From contig JAMXCX010000009.1 in assembly GCA_024542985.1 (NCBI GenBank), positions 1-43,112 of the forward strand: DNA of 43,112 nt, given 5' to 3'. The notes under the pieces were generated by a model. The model worked only from the letters and a program-made list of their open reading frames with translations, was not told the origin of the DNA and did no database searches. The position numbers were made by a program, and so were the translations under genes. The first letter of the stretch is position 1. Each line of letters starts with the position of its first letter. Shown here piece after piece: positions 10,078-19,427 of the stretch. The DNA is from Candidatus Omnitrophota bacterium (GTDB lineage Bacteria > Omnitrophota > Gorgyraeia > Duberdicusellales > 4484-171).

Positions 10078-11562
10078 ATGATTATTTCTCCCGATAGGAA
10101 AGATTTTTCTACATTTTTTAATGTTTTAGGAAGGCTAATTCTAGGTTTAAGCTTTTTTATGCTAATTCCTCTTCTAGTCGCTGTTGTAAAAAAAGAAATT
10201 TCTCCTTTTTTTGATTTTCTTATAGGGTTTTCTATAACTGCTTCTTTAGGCCTCTTGCTTTTGATTATCTTTCCTGTAAAAAAAGAGATTGGTTGGGTAC
10301 ATGCCTTTTTTACTGTTAGTGTCGGTTGGCTTGCCTTTTCTCTATTAGGAGCAATCCCCTTGTATCTTTCTTCTCATTTTTTATCTTTTATAGATGCTTG
10401 GTTTGAGGCGATGAGCGGATTCTCCACTACCGGCCTCGTTCTCATACAGGATTTAGATCACCTTTCCTTTGCCCATAACATGTGGAGGCATCTTACTATG
10501 TTTATTGGCGGCCAAGGAATTATATTAGCAAGCCTGTCAATATTAACTAGGGTTCGTTCTGTCGCCTTAGGATTTTATATCGGGGAAGCAAGGCAAGAGA
10601 AAATATTGCCGAATGTGATTGACACAGCGAGGTTTATATGGAAGGTGAGTTTTATCTATTTAATATTAGGAGTGAGCACATTCTTTGTGATTCTTAACAA
10701 TCAAGGTATGCCTTTAATAAAGTCTTTGTTCCATTCTCTTTGGCTATTTTTCGCTTCTTTTGATACCGGTGGTTTCACACCGCAAGCTCAAAATATAGCT
10801 TATTATCACTCTTTTCATCTGGAGACAGCTACAATCGTTTTTATGATTCTGGGGGCGGTAAATTTTAATTTACATTTTTGGATTTGGAATAAGAGCAAAA
10901 AAGAGATTTTTAAAAACTTTGAGATAAGAACATTTTTGTTTACTCTCTTTTTTCTTACCTTTCTTTTTTATTTTTCTTATAGAGCTATGGCTAGCAATAT
11001 TATTTTCCGGAAAGGTTTCTATCAGCTGGTTTCGGCACATACCGGCTGTGGGTTTACTAACTTATCAGGAGGAGAAATAAATGGTTTTCCAACCCTGGCA
11101 TTATTTTCTATAATTTTTGCTATGATGATTGGCGGAGGGGTGTGTTCCACAACGGGCGGAATAAAGCTAATGCGTTTAGGGATTATTTTTAAGACTATTT
11201 TTATGGAGATTAAACGCTGGATGATGCCTCTTAAATCTGTGTATAAAGATAGATTTCACCATCTTCAAGATTTAATCCTCACGGATAAGAGGATAAAAGA
11301 AGCTTATTTATTCTTTACAATATTTATATTCACCTACATAGGCGGAGCAATAGTGGCTATTATGTTGGGATATCCGGCCTCACTGGCTTTATTTGAGTCT
11401 GTTTCAGCAACGGCAAATGTAGGTTTATCCGTTGGCTTAACCACTCCCGGCATGCCTTTGATTTTGAAGTTAGTTTATATTTTTCAAATGTGGGCAGGAA
11501 GATTGGAGTTTATTTCGATATTTGTTTCTTTGGGTTTTATTTTATCATTATTTAAAAAATGA
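10078..11562 (+). CDS. trkH: Trk/Ktr potassium uptake membrane subunit
   Basis: Four selectivity-filter-like loops: SGFSTTGL, SFDTGGFT, HTGCGFTNL, TANVGLSVG; ~10 TM segments. Confidence 0.93.
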   Translation: MIISPDRKDFSTFFNVLGRLILGLSFFMLIPLLVAVVKKEISPFFDFLIGFSITASLGLLLLIIFPVKKEIGWVHAFFTVSVGWLAFSLLGAIPLYLSSHFLSFIDAWFEAMSGFSTTGLVLIQDLDHLSFAHNMWRHLTMFIGGQGIILASLSILTRVRSVALGFYIGEARQEKILPNVIDTARFIWKVSFIYLILGVSTFFVILNNQGMPLIKSLFHSLWLFFASFDTGGFTPQAQNIAYYHSFHLETATIVFMILGAVNFNLHFWIWNKSKKEIFKNFEIRTFLFTLFFLTFLFYFSYRAMASNIIFRKGFYQLVSAHTGCGFTNLSGGEINGFPTLALFSIIFAMMIGGGVCSTTGGIKLMRLGIIFKTIFMEIKRWMMPLKSVYKDRFHHLQDLILTDKRIKEAYLFFTIFIFTYIGGAIVAIMLGYPASLALFESVSATANVGLSVGLTTPGMPLILKLVYIFQMWAGRLEFISIFVSLGFILSLFKK

Positions 11563-12101
11563 ATATATATTCGGCAAATTACAGGTTAAAAACCGTAAGA
11601 TACAGACAGATAAAAATTCTTTTTGTTTTTAGCATTTTCATTTTAAACGTGACCTATGTATTTGGGCAGAGCTCATCGATAAAAGAAATACTTAAAAATC
11701 CGAACTTATTCAATGGCAAGACAGTAGAAATCCAGGGAGAAGTTATAGGTGAGCCTTTAAAGGATGCCGATACCCAAGGAATATGGATAAATATAACATT
11801 CCAAGGCAGCAATATAGGAATTTTTTGTTCCCATGAGGAGGCTATTGTTCAGATAAGTCATTGGGGTAGTTATAAAGAAAAAGGAGACCAATTAAAGATA
11901 AGAGGTGTTTTTTATAAGGATTGTCCCGAACACCAGATAAGCGGAGTGCACTTAAAAAGTTTAGAAGTTATGCAAGAGGGAGAAGCCAGAGAAATCCCAG
12001 TATCTCTTCGTAAGAAAAAACTGGCAATCGGGCTTTTTGCAATCTGTTTGACAATAGGCGTTATTTATTCTATAAAGAGAAAATATGCAAGAAAGACTTA
12101 A
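11559..12101 (+). CDS. Membrane-anchored OB-fold-like protein (signal/TM, nucleic-acid-binding-type OB fold, C-terminal TM)
   Basis: N-terminal hydrophobic segment; IKEILKNPNLFNGKTVEIQGEVIGEPL...GIWINITFQGSNIGIFC OB-like pattern; C-terminal TM. Confidence 0.6.
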   Translation: MNIYSANYRLKTVRYRQIKILFVFSIFILNVTYVFGQSSSIKEILKNPNLFNGKTVEIQGEVIGEPLKDADTQGIWINITFQGSNIGIFCSHEEAIVQISHWGSYKEKGDQLKIRGVFYKDCPEHQISGVHLKSLEVMQEGEAREIPVSLRKKKLAIGLFAICLTIGVIYSIKRKYARKT

Positions 12102-13122
12102 CCAATTACAAGAGGAATTTAAAAAGGATCTTCAAGGCTCAAAAACCACAAAGGAGCTGAAGAATTTGAAAATTAAGTATTTAGGCCGAAAGTCTACACT
12201 TACTCAGCTTTTTGCTCAGATTCCAGCCTTGCCTAATGACCAAAAAGGCCTTTGGGGAAAAAAACTGAATTTATTTAAAGTAAAGATAAATTTGGCCTTG
12301 GAAAATAATGTAAAAATAGAAGACAGGGAAGAAGAAAGCCTGGATTTAACTTTTCCTTCTGCTTCTTGCCAAGAAGGTTCCCGGCATATTTTAACCACAG
12401 TCAATGAGAAGATTTGTTCTATTTTTGAAAGGTTGGGTTTTGCTGTTATTGAAGGAAGCGAAATCGAGGATGAATGGCACAATTTCGAAGCCCTGAATAT
12501 TCCCCTAGAACACCCCTCAAGAGATTCCTTTGATACTTTTTATTTAGATTTGCCCGCAAAGGATAAGGGGAAGTATCTTTTGCGAAGTCATACTTCACCT
12601 TCTCAAATACGAATCATGAAAAAAACTAAACCGCCCTTGGCAGTGATTTCACCCGGCAGAGTTTACAGGCCTGATGAAGTTGATGCGACGCATTCTTTTA
12701 TGTTTCATCAAATAGAAGGCTTTGTAGTGGGTGAGGCGATAAATTTTGCCCATTTAAAAGGAACACTTCTCTATTTCGCTCAAGAGTTCTTTTCTTGTGA
12801 TGTTGAGTTGCGTTTCCGTCCTCACTTTTTTCCTTTTACCGAGCCTTCAGCGGAGGTAGATATGTCATGCATTATGTGTAAGGGCAAGAAAAATAAGGAG
12901 ACAAAATGCAGTATATGTAAAAATAAGGGGTGGCTTGAGGTTTTGGGATGCGGGATGATTCACCCTAATGTTTTAGAAGCTTGTGGGATAAACGCGAAAA
13001 AATACCAGGGATTTGCCTTTGGAATGGGCGTAGAAAGAATAGTCATGCTTAAATACAGCATAGATGATATCAGGCTTTTCTACGAGAATGATATTAGATT
13101 TTTAAAACAATTTTCTATATAA
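12085..13122 (+). CDS. pheS: Phenylalanyl-tRNA synthetase alpha subunit
   Basis: LLRSHTSPSQIR, FMFHQIEGFVV, FRPHFFPFTEPSAEVD, GCGMIHPNVLEACGI, FAFGMGVERIVMLKY. Confidence 0.97.
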   Translation: MQERLNQLQEEFKKDLQGSKTTKELKNLKIKYLGRKSTLTQLFAQIPALPNDQKGLWGKKLNLFKVKINLALENNVKIEDREEESLDLTFPSASCQEGSRHILTTVNEKICSIFERLGFAVIEGSEIEDEWHNFEALNIPLEHPSRDSFDTFYLDLPAKDKGKYLLRSHTSPSQIRIMKKTKPPLAVISPGRVYRPDEVDATHSFMFHQIEGFVVGEAINFAHLKGTLLYFAQEFFSCDVELRFRPHFFPFTEPSAEVDMSCIMCKGKKNKETKCSICKNKGWLEVLGCGMIHPNVLEACGINAKKYQGFAFGMGVERIVMLKYSIDDIRLFYENDIRFLKQFSI

Positions 13123-13125
13123 GAT

Positions 13126-15162
13126 ATGAAATTTAGTTTAAATTTTCTTAAAGAGTTTTTAGATGTTAATGTTTCGGCTAAAGAGTTAGCAAAGCTTCTT
13201 ACCATGGCCGGTATGGAAGTAGAGCAGTTGGAAAGAATAGGCAGAGACTGGGTTTTTGATGTTGAGGTTACAACAAATAGATATGATTGGCTTTCGATTC
13301 TGGGAATAGCCAGGGAGGCGGCAGTAGTTTTAGGCAGAAAAATAAAAATCACATATCCTGTTTTTGTTAAAGAGTCGAGCCTTAAAGAACGAAATATCAT
13401 AATAGAGAAAAACCAAGATTGCCCGTATTATATCGGTAGAATTATAAAGAATGTACGAGCAGGGAGCCAGGTTAATTGGTTAAAAGAACGAGTCATGAAT
13501 TGCGGAATAACATCTGTTGATGCCATTGTTGATGTCACCAATTATTGCATGCTTAAATGGGGCAACCCTCTTCATGTATTTGATAATGACAAAATAGAGG
13601 GAAATGTCTATGTGCGCAGGGCCAGGAGCCAAGAACAGTTTATGGGTATTGACGGTAAACAGAGGTGCTTAGGAAAAAATAATTTAGTTATTGCTGACGA
13701 TAAAAAGATTATTGCTTTAGCTGGAATAATGGGAGCCAAAAATACGGAGGTAGACAATAATACAAAAAATATTTTTCTAGAGGGAGCTGTATTTTCGCCG
13801 CTTACTGTTCGCCGCTCTAGAAGAGCTATAGGCCTTGACACAGAATCTTCTTATCGTTTTGAAAGAAGAGTTTCCGGAGTTTTTCTGGAATATGCCTCTT
13901 TAGAAGCAGCTACACTAATAAGAAAATTATCCGGTGGAGTTTCTGGAGGGTGCCGGAAGGCAGGGCATAAGCCTAAGGAGCAGTGCAAAAGGATAGTAAT
14001 AAGCTTCTGTGATTTGGATAGTTATTTAGGCACTGCTATCCCCAAAATGGATGTAAAGAAAATACTTACCAATCTCGGCTTTAGTATCCATAACACAGCT
14101 AAGGATAAAATAACGGTCTTAGCCCCGATTTTACGGTTTGATGTAAAAAGAGAAATTGATGTTTACGAAGAAATCGCCCGGGTTTACGGTTATGATAAAA
14201 TATCGCCGCAAATCCCGTTTTTAACTGCTTGCTCCAATACAAATTTGCTTAAGTTTAGTAAGCACAATAACTATAACTTTAAAAATCAGGTAAGAAAGTA
14301 TATAGCTTTGTTAGGATTTCGAGAAATAATAACTCACAGTATAGAGAATCAAAAAGAGTTACGAGATCTGGATGATAAAGAAGTCGTATTGATTGTCAAC
14401 CCTTTGCGTAAACAAGAAGATTCTATGCGTACTACTTTGCTTTCCGGGATGGCTAAAGCTATGCGTCATAATTTAAATCGGAGTGTGAGTTTTTTACGCT
14501 TTTTTGAAGTCGCTAATATATATTATAAGGAAGCTAAAGGCTTTTGTGAAATCCCGGTTCTATCTTTAGGTATTAGCGGCAAATTAGAAGGGTTCTTTTA
14601 TTTAAAAGGAGCGATAGAAGAGTTATTTAATTATGTAAACCCAGTTAGATGTTTACTGTCTAACGGGGTAAAGGCCGCGGGGCTTAGCTTTGAAGAAAAA
14701 AGCGTAAAAAATTTTACCAATTCTTTGGCAATTACGGTTAATAACAAAATGGTAGGATTCTTGGGCAAATTGGATCGAAAGAAAAAAGAAAATCTAGGGT
14801 TAAAAGAAAATGTTTATTTTGCTCAGGTTAACTTATCGCTCATAGAAGATAAATCAGGAGAAAACAAATATAAACCTTTTAGTATATATCCGGCAGTTTA
14901 CAGGGATGTGAGTATTTCTTTAAGCAAAGGCGTAAAATTTAAGACAATTGAAAAAATAATTAATGAAGAATGCAGATACTTAAGTAACTTGCGCATTCTG
15001 GATACTTATAAAGGAAAAGATGTTCCTTCGGACGTGTCTGTTTTTACTTTAAGAGTTTTTTATCAATCTCCAAAAAAAACCCTAACTTCCAGTGAGGTTG
15101 ATTCTATTCATGAGCGGATACGCAATAGGCTTAGTCAGCAAGAAGGCATAAAATTGCGATAA
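13126..15162 (+). CDS. pheT: Phenylalanyl-tRNA synthetase beta subunit, short form lacking N-terminal tRNA-binding OB domain
   Basis: MKFSLNFLKEFLDVN..., VTTNRYDWLSILGIAREAAV, VDVTNYCMLKWGNPLHVFD, C-terminal FDX-ACB domain; 678 aa. Confidence 0.95.
   Translation: MKFSLNFLKEFLDVNVSAKELAKLLTMAGMEVEQLERIGRDWVFDVEVTTNRYDWLSILGIAREAAVVLGRKIKITYPVFVKESSLKERNIIIEKNQDCPYYIGRIIKNVRAGSQVNWLKERVMNCGITSVDAIVDVTNYCMLKWGNPLHVFDNDKIEGNVYVRRARSQEQFMGIDGKQRCLGKNNLVIADDKKIIALAGIMGAKNTEVDNNTKNIFLEGAVFSPLTVRRSRRAIGLDTESSYRFERRVSGVFLEYASLEAATLIRKLSGGVSGGCRKAGHKPKEQCKRIVISFCDLDSYLGTAIPKMDVKKILTNLGFSIHNTAKDKITVLAPILRFDVKREIDVYEEIARVYGYDKISPQIPFLTACSNTNLLKFSKHNNYNFKNQVRKYIALLGFREIITHSIENQKELRDLDDKEVVLIVNPLRKQEDSMRTTLLSGMAKAMRHNLNRSVSFLRFFEVANIYYKEAKGFCEIPVLSLGISGKLEGFFYLKGAIEELFNYVNPVRCLLSNGVKAAGLSFEEKSVKNFTNSLAITVNNKMVGFLGKLDRKKKENLGLKENVYFAQVNLSLIEDKSGENKYKPFSIYPAVYRDVSISLSKGVKFKTIEKIINEECRYLSNLRILDTYKGKDVPSDVSVFTLRVFYQSPKKTLTSSEVDSIHERIRNRLSQQEGIKLR
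14635..14674 (+). repeat. In-frame palindromic element inside pheT (translates as VNPVRCLLSNGVK)
   Basis: CCCAGTTAGA-TGTTTACTG-TCTAACGGGG imperfect inverted repeat at 14640-14668, located in a probable loop of PheT. Confidence 0.6.
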
Positions 15163-15204
15163 GCGTTTTTGCGTTGAATAAAATTCTTCCAAAAGATATC
15201 TTTC

Positions 15205-15233
15205 TTGAAATAAAAATCGGTAAATGTTATAAT
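15205..15233 (+). promoter_or_regulatory. Sigma70-type promoter for 6S RNA
   Basis: TTGAAA - 17 nt - TATAAT with TGt extended -10. Confidence 0.8.
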
Positions 15234-15239
15234 AATGCT

Positions 15240-15404
15240 GAAAAGAACCCTGCCTGTCTCGTTCGCAGGTAAGAACGCTAAGCCAACACTCTTTTTAAGG
15301 GAGCCAAATTTTCCAAACTGCTGTGGCAGCAAGGATGAGGTGCCCACTTGTATGAGCAAAGGACTTAAAGCGGTCTGCTTGTAACGGATAAAGGTGGGGT
15401 TTTT
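15240..15404 (+). ncRNA. ssrS: Probable 6S RNA
   Basis: ~165 nt; closing stem AACCCTGCCT (15246-15255) pairs with AGGTGGGGTT (15392-15401) including G-U pairs, followed by T-rich stretch; strong promoter just upstream; no plausible ORF; followed by rarA. Confidence 0.7.
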
Positions 15405-15427
15405 ATTAAAATCAGGAATAAAAAATC

Positions 15428-15496
15428 AAATATCAAAAAAAACCAAAATTAAAAATTTGAAATAAATATTTTTGATAATCTTGGATTTTGATATTT
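15428..15496. repeat. AT-rich inverted repeat in rarA 5' region
   Basis: AAATATCAAAA (15428-15438) / TTTTGATATTT (15486-15496), perfect 11-bp arms. Confidence 0.6.
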
Positions 15497-15520
15497 AATT
15501 TTAATAGTTGATTCTATAAG

Positions 15521-16765
15521 ATGAAAGAAAACGGTATTCCGTTAGCAGCTAAATTAAGGCCTCAAAACTTAGAGGAGTTTGTCGGCCAGGGGCACATCTT
15601 AGGAGAGGGGCGCTTGTTAAAAAGAGCTATTATTTCTAAGAGGATGTCTTCTTTGATCCTTTGGGGGCCGGCAGGGTGTGGCAAGACAAGTTTAGGCTTT
15701 ATAGTAGCTAAAGAATTAAATGCCGATTTTGAATACTTAAATGCAGCATTTTCTTCTGTAAGTGTAGTAAAGAAGATAATAGAAAAAGCAAGAAGCAGGG
15801 TGCAGAAAGAAGGGAGAAAAACTATTGTTTTTCTTGATGAGATTCATAGATTTAATAAGCTTCAGCAAGAGTCATTAGTGCCTGATACTGAAACAGGGAA
15901 TATAATTTTAATCGGAACTACTATATATAACCCGTATTATTACCTTATTCCTTCACTTCTTTCCCGCTCAATAGTGGCTCAATTTAGACCTTTATCTAAA
16001 GAAGATATAATTGTTATTTTAAAGAAAGCTCTTAAAAATAAAGATAAAGGCCTGGGTAACTTAGGTGTTCAGATTACCAATAAAGCCTTAGAATATATTG
16101 CAATTTCTTGTGCCGGGGATGCAAGAGGGGCTCTGGCGGCTTTGGAAATTGGTTCTTTTAGTACTCGCGCTTCCGGCGACGGAAAAATTATGTTTGATTT
16201 AGAGGTAGCAAAAGAGAGTATCCAAAAAAGAAGTTTTTATGATAAAAAAAATACTTATCATTACGATACAATTTCAGCTTTTATAAAATCAATAAGAGGA
16301 AGTAATGTGGATAGTGCTTTATATTGGTTAGCAAAGATGCTTAAAGGAGGCGAAGACGCAAGATTTATTGCCCGCAGGCTGGTTATCTTGGCCTCAGAAG
16401 ATATTGGAAATGCTAATCCTTTTGCCTTGGTTTTGGCAACCAGCTGTTTTAAAGCCGTAGAATTTGTGGGAATGCCGGAAGCAAATTTGACCTTGGCCCA
16501 AACTGCCATTTATCTTGCTTCCAGTCCCAAATCAAACTCTGCTTACTTAGCTATTAATGCTGCTTCTCGATACCTAGAGCAAGAAGAGACTAAGGAAGTA
16601 CCAACTCATTTGAAGAATCATTCCAAAGATTATAAATATCCGCATAGTTTTGGCGGATACGTAGAGCAGGACTACGGGATAAATAGAAAATACTATTTTC
16701 CTAAAGCGATAGGTGAAGAGAAAAAAATTAAAGATTTTTTAGATAGTTTAAAAAGAGTAAGCTGA
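15521..16765 (+). CDS. rarA: Replication-associated recombination protein A (AAA+ ATPase, RarA/MgsA)
   Basis: PLAAKLRPQNLEEFVGQGHILGEGRLL, GPAGCGKTS, VFLDEIHRFNK, C-terminal YKYPHSFGGYVEQDY. Confidence 0.93.
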   Translation: MKENGIPLAAKLRPQNLEEFVGQGHILGEGRLLKRAIISKRMSSLILWGPAGCGKTSLGFIVAKELNADFEYLNAAFSSVSVVKKIIEKARSRVQKEGRKTIVFLDEIHRFNKLQQESLVPDTETGNIILIGTTIYNPYYYLIPSLLSRSIVAQFRPLSKEDIIVILKKALKNKDKGLGNLGVQITNKALEYIAISCAGDARGALAALEIGSFSTRASGDGKIMFDLEVAKESIQKRSFYDKKNTYHYDTISAFIKSIRGSNVDSALYWLAKMLKGGEDARFIARRLVILASEDIGNANPFALVLATSCFKAVEFVGMPEANLTLAQTAIYLASSPKSNSAYLAINAASRYLEQEETKEVPTHLKNHSKDYKYPHSFGGYVEQDYGINRKYYFPKAIGEEKKIKDFLDSLKRVS

Positions 16766-16865
16766 ATAGTTTATTCTCTGGTTAGGTTTTTCTTGTTTTT
16801 TCCTGAAGTTATGATAGATTTTTACTGTAGAGAGTCAAGTTAGACCAAAAGGAACGCCTAAATAA

Positions 16866-17837
16866 ATGATTAAAGAAATATCTTCACCAAAACTAAAGAA
16901 TCCTGTTTTCATAGCTGCTTGGCCTGGAATGGGAGAAGTGGCTTACAGAAGCGCTCTTTTTTTAAAAGAAGTTTTGGGATTTAAAATTTTTGCTAAACTA
17001 GAAGCATATAAATTTTTTAAACCAGCAGCAGTAGCTGTCCAAAAGGGTATTATAAATATTCCCAATATTCCTGCCGGATTTTTCTATTATTGTGAAGGAA
17101 AGAACTTTCAAGATATAATTCTTTTTATCGGAGAAGCCCAGCCACCTTTGGAATATGCAGAGGCACTTTCTTTAGCGATTATTAATTTCATAAGGAAATA
17201 TAAAGTTAAGTTGATGCTCACTTTTGCTGCTAAGCCTGAATCCATTGACCACAAAAATAATCCGCAAGTTTTGGTAGTGTCAACTCATACTGATCTCTTG
17301 AAAGCTTTTGAAAAAGCAGGAGCTAATGTTTTGCAGGACGGTCAGATAAGCGGCCTTAATGGAATAATTCTCGGAATAGGCAAGAGGAAAAGTATAAAAG
17401 GAGTGTGTCTTTTAGGAGAAATCCCGTTTTATACGGCTCAAATTGAAAATCCCAAGGCAACAGCAGGTATCCTGAGGGTAGTTAATAAATATTTTAATAT
17501 GAATTTAAATCTTTCTCCGGTAACAGAAAGGAGCAAATTTATTGAAGAAGAAATCGAGAAACTAATTACATATTTAAAAGGAGATGTGCCTCAATCCGGG
17601 CCCATGCCTTTGAATGAAGAGGATATCGAAAAAATAAAAAAAGATTTAGCAGCTTACACAAAGTTACCGCAATCAGCCAGGGGGAAAATAGAGAATTTTT
17701 TTAAACAGGCACAAAAAGATGTGAGTGTGGCCAATAAATTAAAAAACGAGCTTGACCATTGGAATGTCTATAAGGAATACGAGGATAGATTTTTAGATCT
17801 ATTTAGAAAGAAAAATAATAAGAAGGAGACGCATTAA
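16866..17837 (+). CDS. PAC2 family (proteasome assembly chaperone-like) protein
   Basis: NPVFIAAWPGMGEVAYRSALFL and GLNGIILGIGKRKSIKGVCLLGEIPFYTAQIENPKATAGILRVV. Confidence 0.82.
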   Translation: MIKEISSPKLKNPVFIAAWPGMGEVAYRSALFLKEVLGFKIFAKLEAYKFFKPAAVAVQKGIINIPNIPAGFFYYCEGKNFQDIILFIGEAQPPLEYAEALSLAIINFIRKYKVKLMLTFAAKPESIDHKNNPQVLVVSTHTDLLKAFEKAGANVLQDGQISGLNGIILGIGKRKSIKGVCLLGEIPFYTAQIENPKATAGILRVVNKYFNMNLNLSPVTERSKFIEEEIEKLITYLKGDVPQSGPMPLNEEDIEKIKKDLAAYTKLPQSARGKIENFFKQAQKDVSVANKLKNELDHWNVYKEYEDRFLDLFRKKNNKKETH

Positions 17838-17965
17838 TATGTGTTTTCTTTTCTCAACAGCCTAAAGAACTACCAAATTATTTTTTTCAACAATTATCTT
17901 AAAAAAATTAACTAAACCGCCATTTTTCCACACAAGGCAAAAAATACTTTAGCCGAGAAATAATT

Positions 17966-18637
17966 TTGAAAGGTTTCTTAACAGAAAGGCTCCGCGAATT
18001 AGAGCAGTTAGCAAAATATTTAGGATTAGAAGAAAGGTTTCTTATTGAGAATGCATCAAGCAACCTTTTTGGAAAGATAGATAGCTTAGGGCTGGGCAGA
18101 AAAGTGCTTGTTATCGCCGGAAGAGGTAATAACGGCGCGGATACCTTAAGCTGTGCCAGGAAATTATTTAATGCCGGCTATAAGGTAGAAGTAGCAATTT
18201 TGTCCGAAAAAGAACTAGGTAAAGAGGCGCTATGGCAGAAAAATATCTTGGAAAAAATAAATATTACAATCCATGCCATCAAAGTTGATAATATCACTAA
18301 ACTAAAAAAACTTATCCAAAGCTGTGATTTTATACTAGAAGGTATTTTAGGAATAGGAGTTAAAGGAGAACTTGGGAGTTTTTTTAAGGATGTTATCCTC
18401 TCAATAAATGGAAGTGGTAAAATAATAGTTTCTTGTGATATTCCCAGTGGGCTCCAACCCGATCAGGGAACTATTTTAGGCGAAGCAGTCAAAGCCGATT
18501 ACACAATAACTTTTCTTGCAGAGAAGAGAGGATTTTTTTTGAATCAAGGACCGAACTGTTGCGGCAAGGTGTTTGTGACAGATATCGGAATATCGCTTAA
18601 GGCCTTAGAAATGATTGATAACTCTAGGGTAGAATAG
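17966..18637 (+). CDS. nnrE: YjeF_N-type NAD(P)H-hydrate epimerase (no kinase/dehydratase domain), TTG start
   Basis: VLVIAGRGNNGADTLSCARKLFNAGYKVEV, CDIPSGLQPDQGTILGEAVKADYTITFLAEKRG. Confidence 0.82.
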   Translation: MKGFLTERLRELEQLAKYLGLEERFLIENASSNLFGKIDSLGLGRKVLVIAGRGNNGADTLSCARKLFNAGYKVEVAILSEKELGKEALWQKNILEKINITIHAIKVDNITKLKKLIQSCDFILEGILGIGVKGELGSFFKDVILSINGSGKIIVSCDIPSGLQPDQGTILGEAVKADYTITFLAEKRGFFLNQGPNCCGKVFVTDIGISLKALEMIDNSRVE

Positions 18638-18749
18638 CTCAGGTTCAATAGATTTGAATAGAATTGGGGGATTGCTTCTTGCTAGGGAAGCAAGGTAATT
18701 ACTACAGAGGCATACCGAAGACTATAAAACTAAGCAAGGGAGGTGGCAA

Positions 18750-19388
18750 ATGAAGATAAGTTGGATAGGCCATTCTTGTTTTTTATTAGAAACTGATAAA
18801 GGTATAAAAATAGTTACTGACCCCTATGAGTCAGGAAGTTATTCCGGGGCCGTGGGCTATTCTCCGGTTAACATCCAGGCTGATATTGTTACGGTTTCCC
18901 ATTACCATGCTGATCATGGCCACACTAAAGAGTTCAAAACAGCTCAGATAGTCGATAGGGAAGGAAGCGTCAAAGTAAAAGATATAGAAATCAAAGGCCT
19001 AATGTCTTATCACGATGATAAAAAGGGAGACTTAAGAGGGAAAATTATAATTTTTGTTATTAAGGCAGAGGGTTTAAAAATAGTCCATTTCGGGGACTTA
19101 GGTACCCAAGACGTAGATGCAGATGAACTTAAAGATATTGATATCGCTCTTATTCCGGTAGGAGGAACATTTACCCTTGATGCAGAAGAGGCGATAGAAG
19201 TATTAGATAAAATAAATCCTAAGATAACCATCCCCATGCATTTTAAGACTCCAAAGCTAGGGTTTGGCATTGATGGAGTGGATGTTTTTCTGACAGGCCA
19301 AGATTATGAGAAGAAAGATATCTTGGAGGTAAATAGTCAAAACATAAACTCGTTTAAAAAGATAGTTGTTTTAAACCATCAAAGATAA
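18750..19388 (+). CDS. UPF0173-type metallo-beta-lactamase fold hydrolase
   Basis: MKISWIGHSCFLLET, VTVSHYHADHGH, IVHFGDLG, ALIPVGGTFTLDAEEA, TIPMHFKTP; RBS ggaggtgg. Confidence 0.9.
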   Translation: MKISWIGHSCFLLETDKGIKIVTDPYESGSYSGAVGYSPVNIQADIVTVSHYHADHGHTKEFKTAQIVDREGSVKVKDIEIKGLMSYHDDKKGDLRGKIIIFVIKAEGLKIVHFGDLGTQDVDADELKDIDIALIPVGGTFTLDAEEAIEVLDKINPKITIPMHFKTPKLGFGIDGVDVFLTGQDYEKKDILEVNSQNINSFKKIVVLNHQR

Positions 19389-19427
19389 TACACGAAATTA
19401 TAATTTTTCAAGTTCAAAGCAAAAGGC

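Noticed and set aside
15135-15359. Minus-strand 74-aa ORF over the pheT end and 6S region
   Set aside because: Overlaps the pheT 3' end and the probable 6S RNA; low-complexity translation with no recognisable family.
15521-16765. RarA sensor-1 region reads IGTTIYNPYYY instead of the usual ATTENPSF
   Set aside because: Variation at these residues occurs in divergent RarA proteins; not enough to claim altered function.
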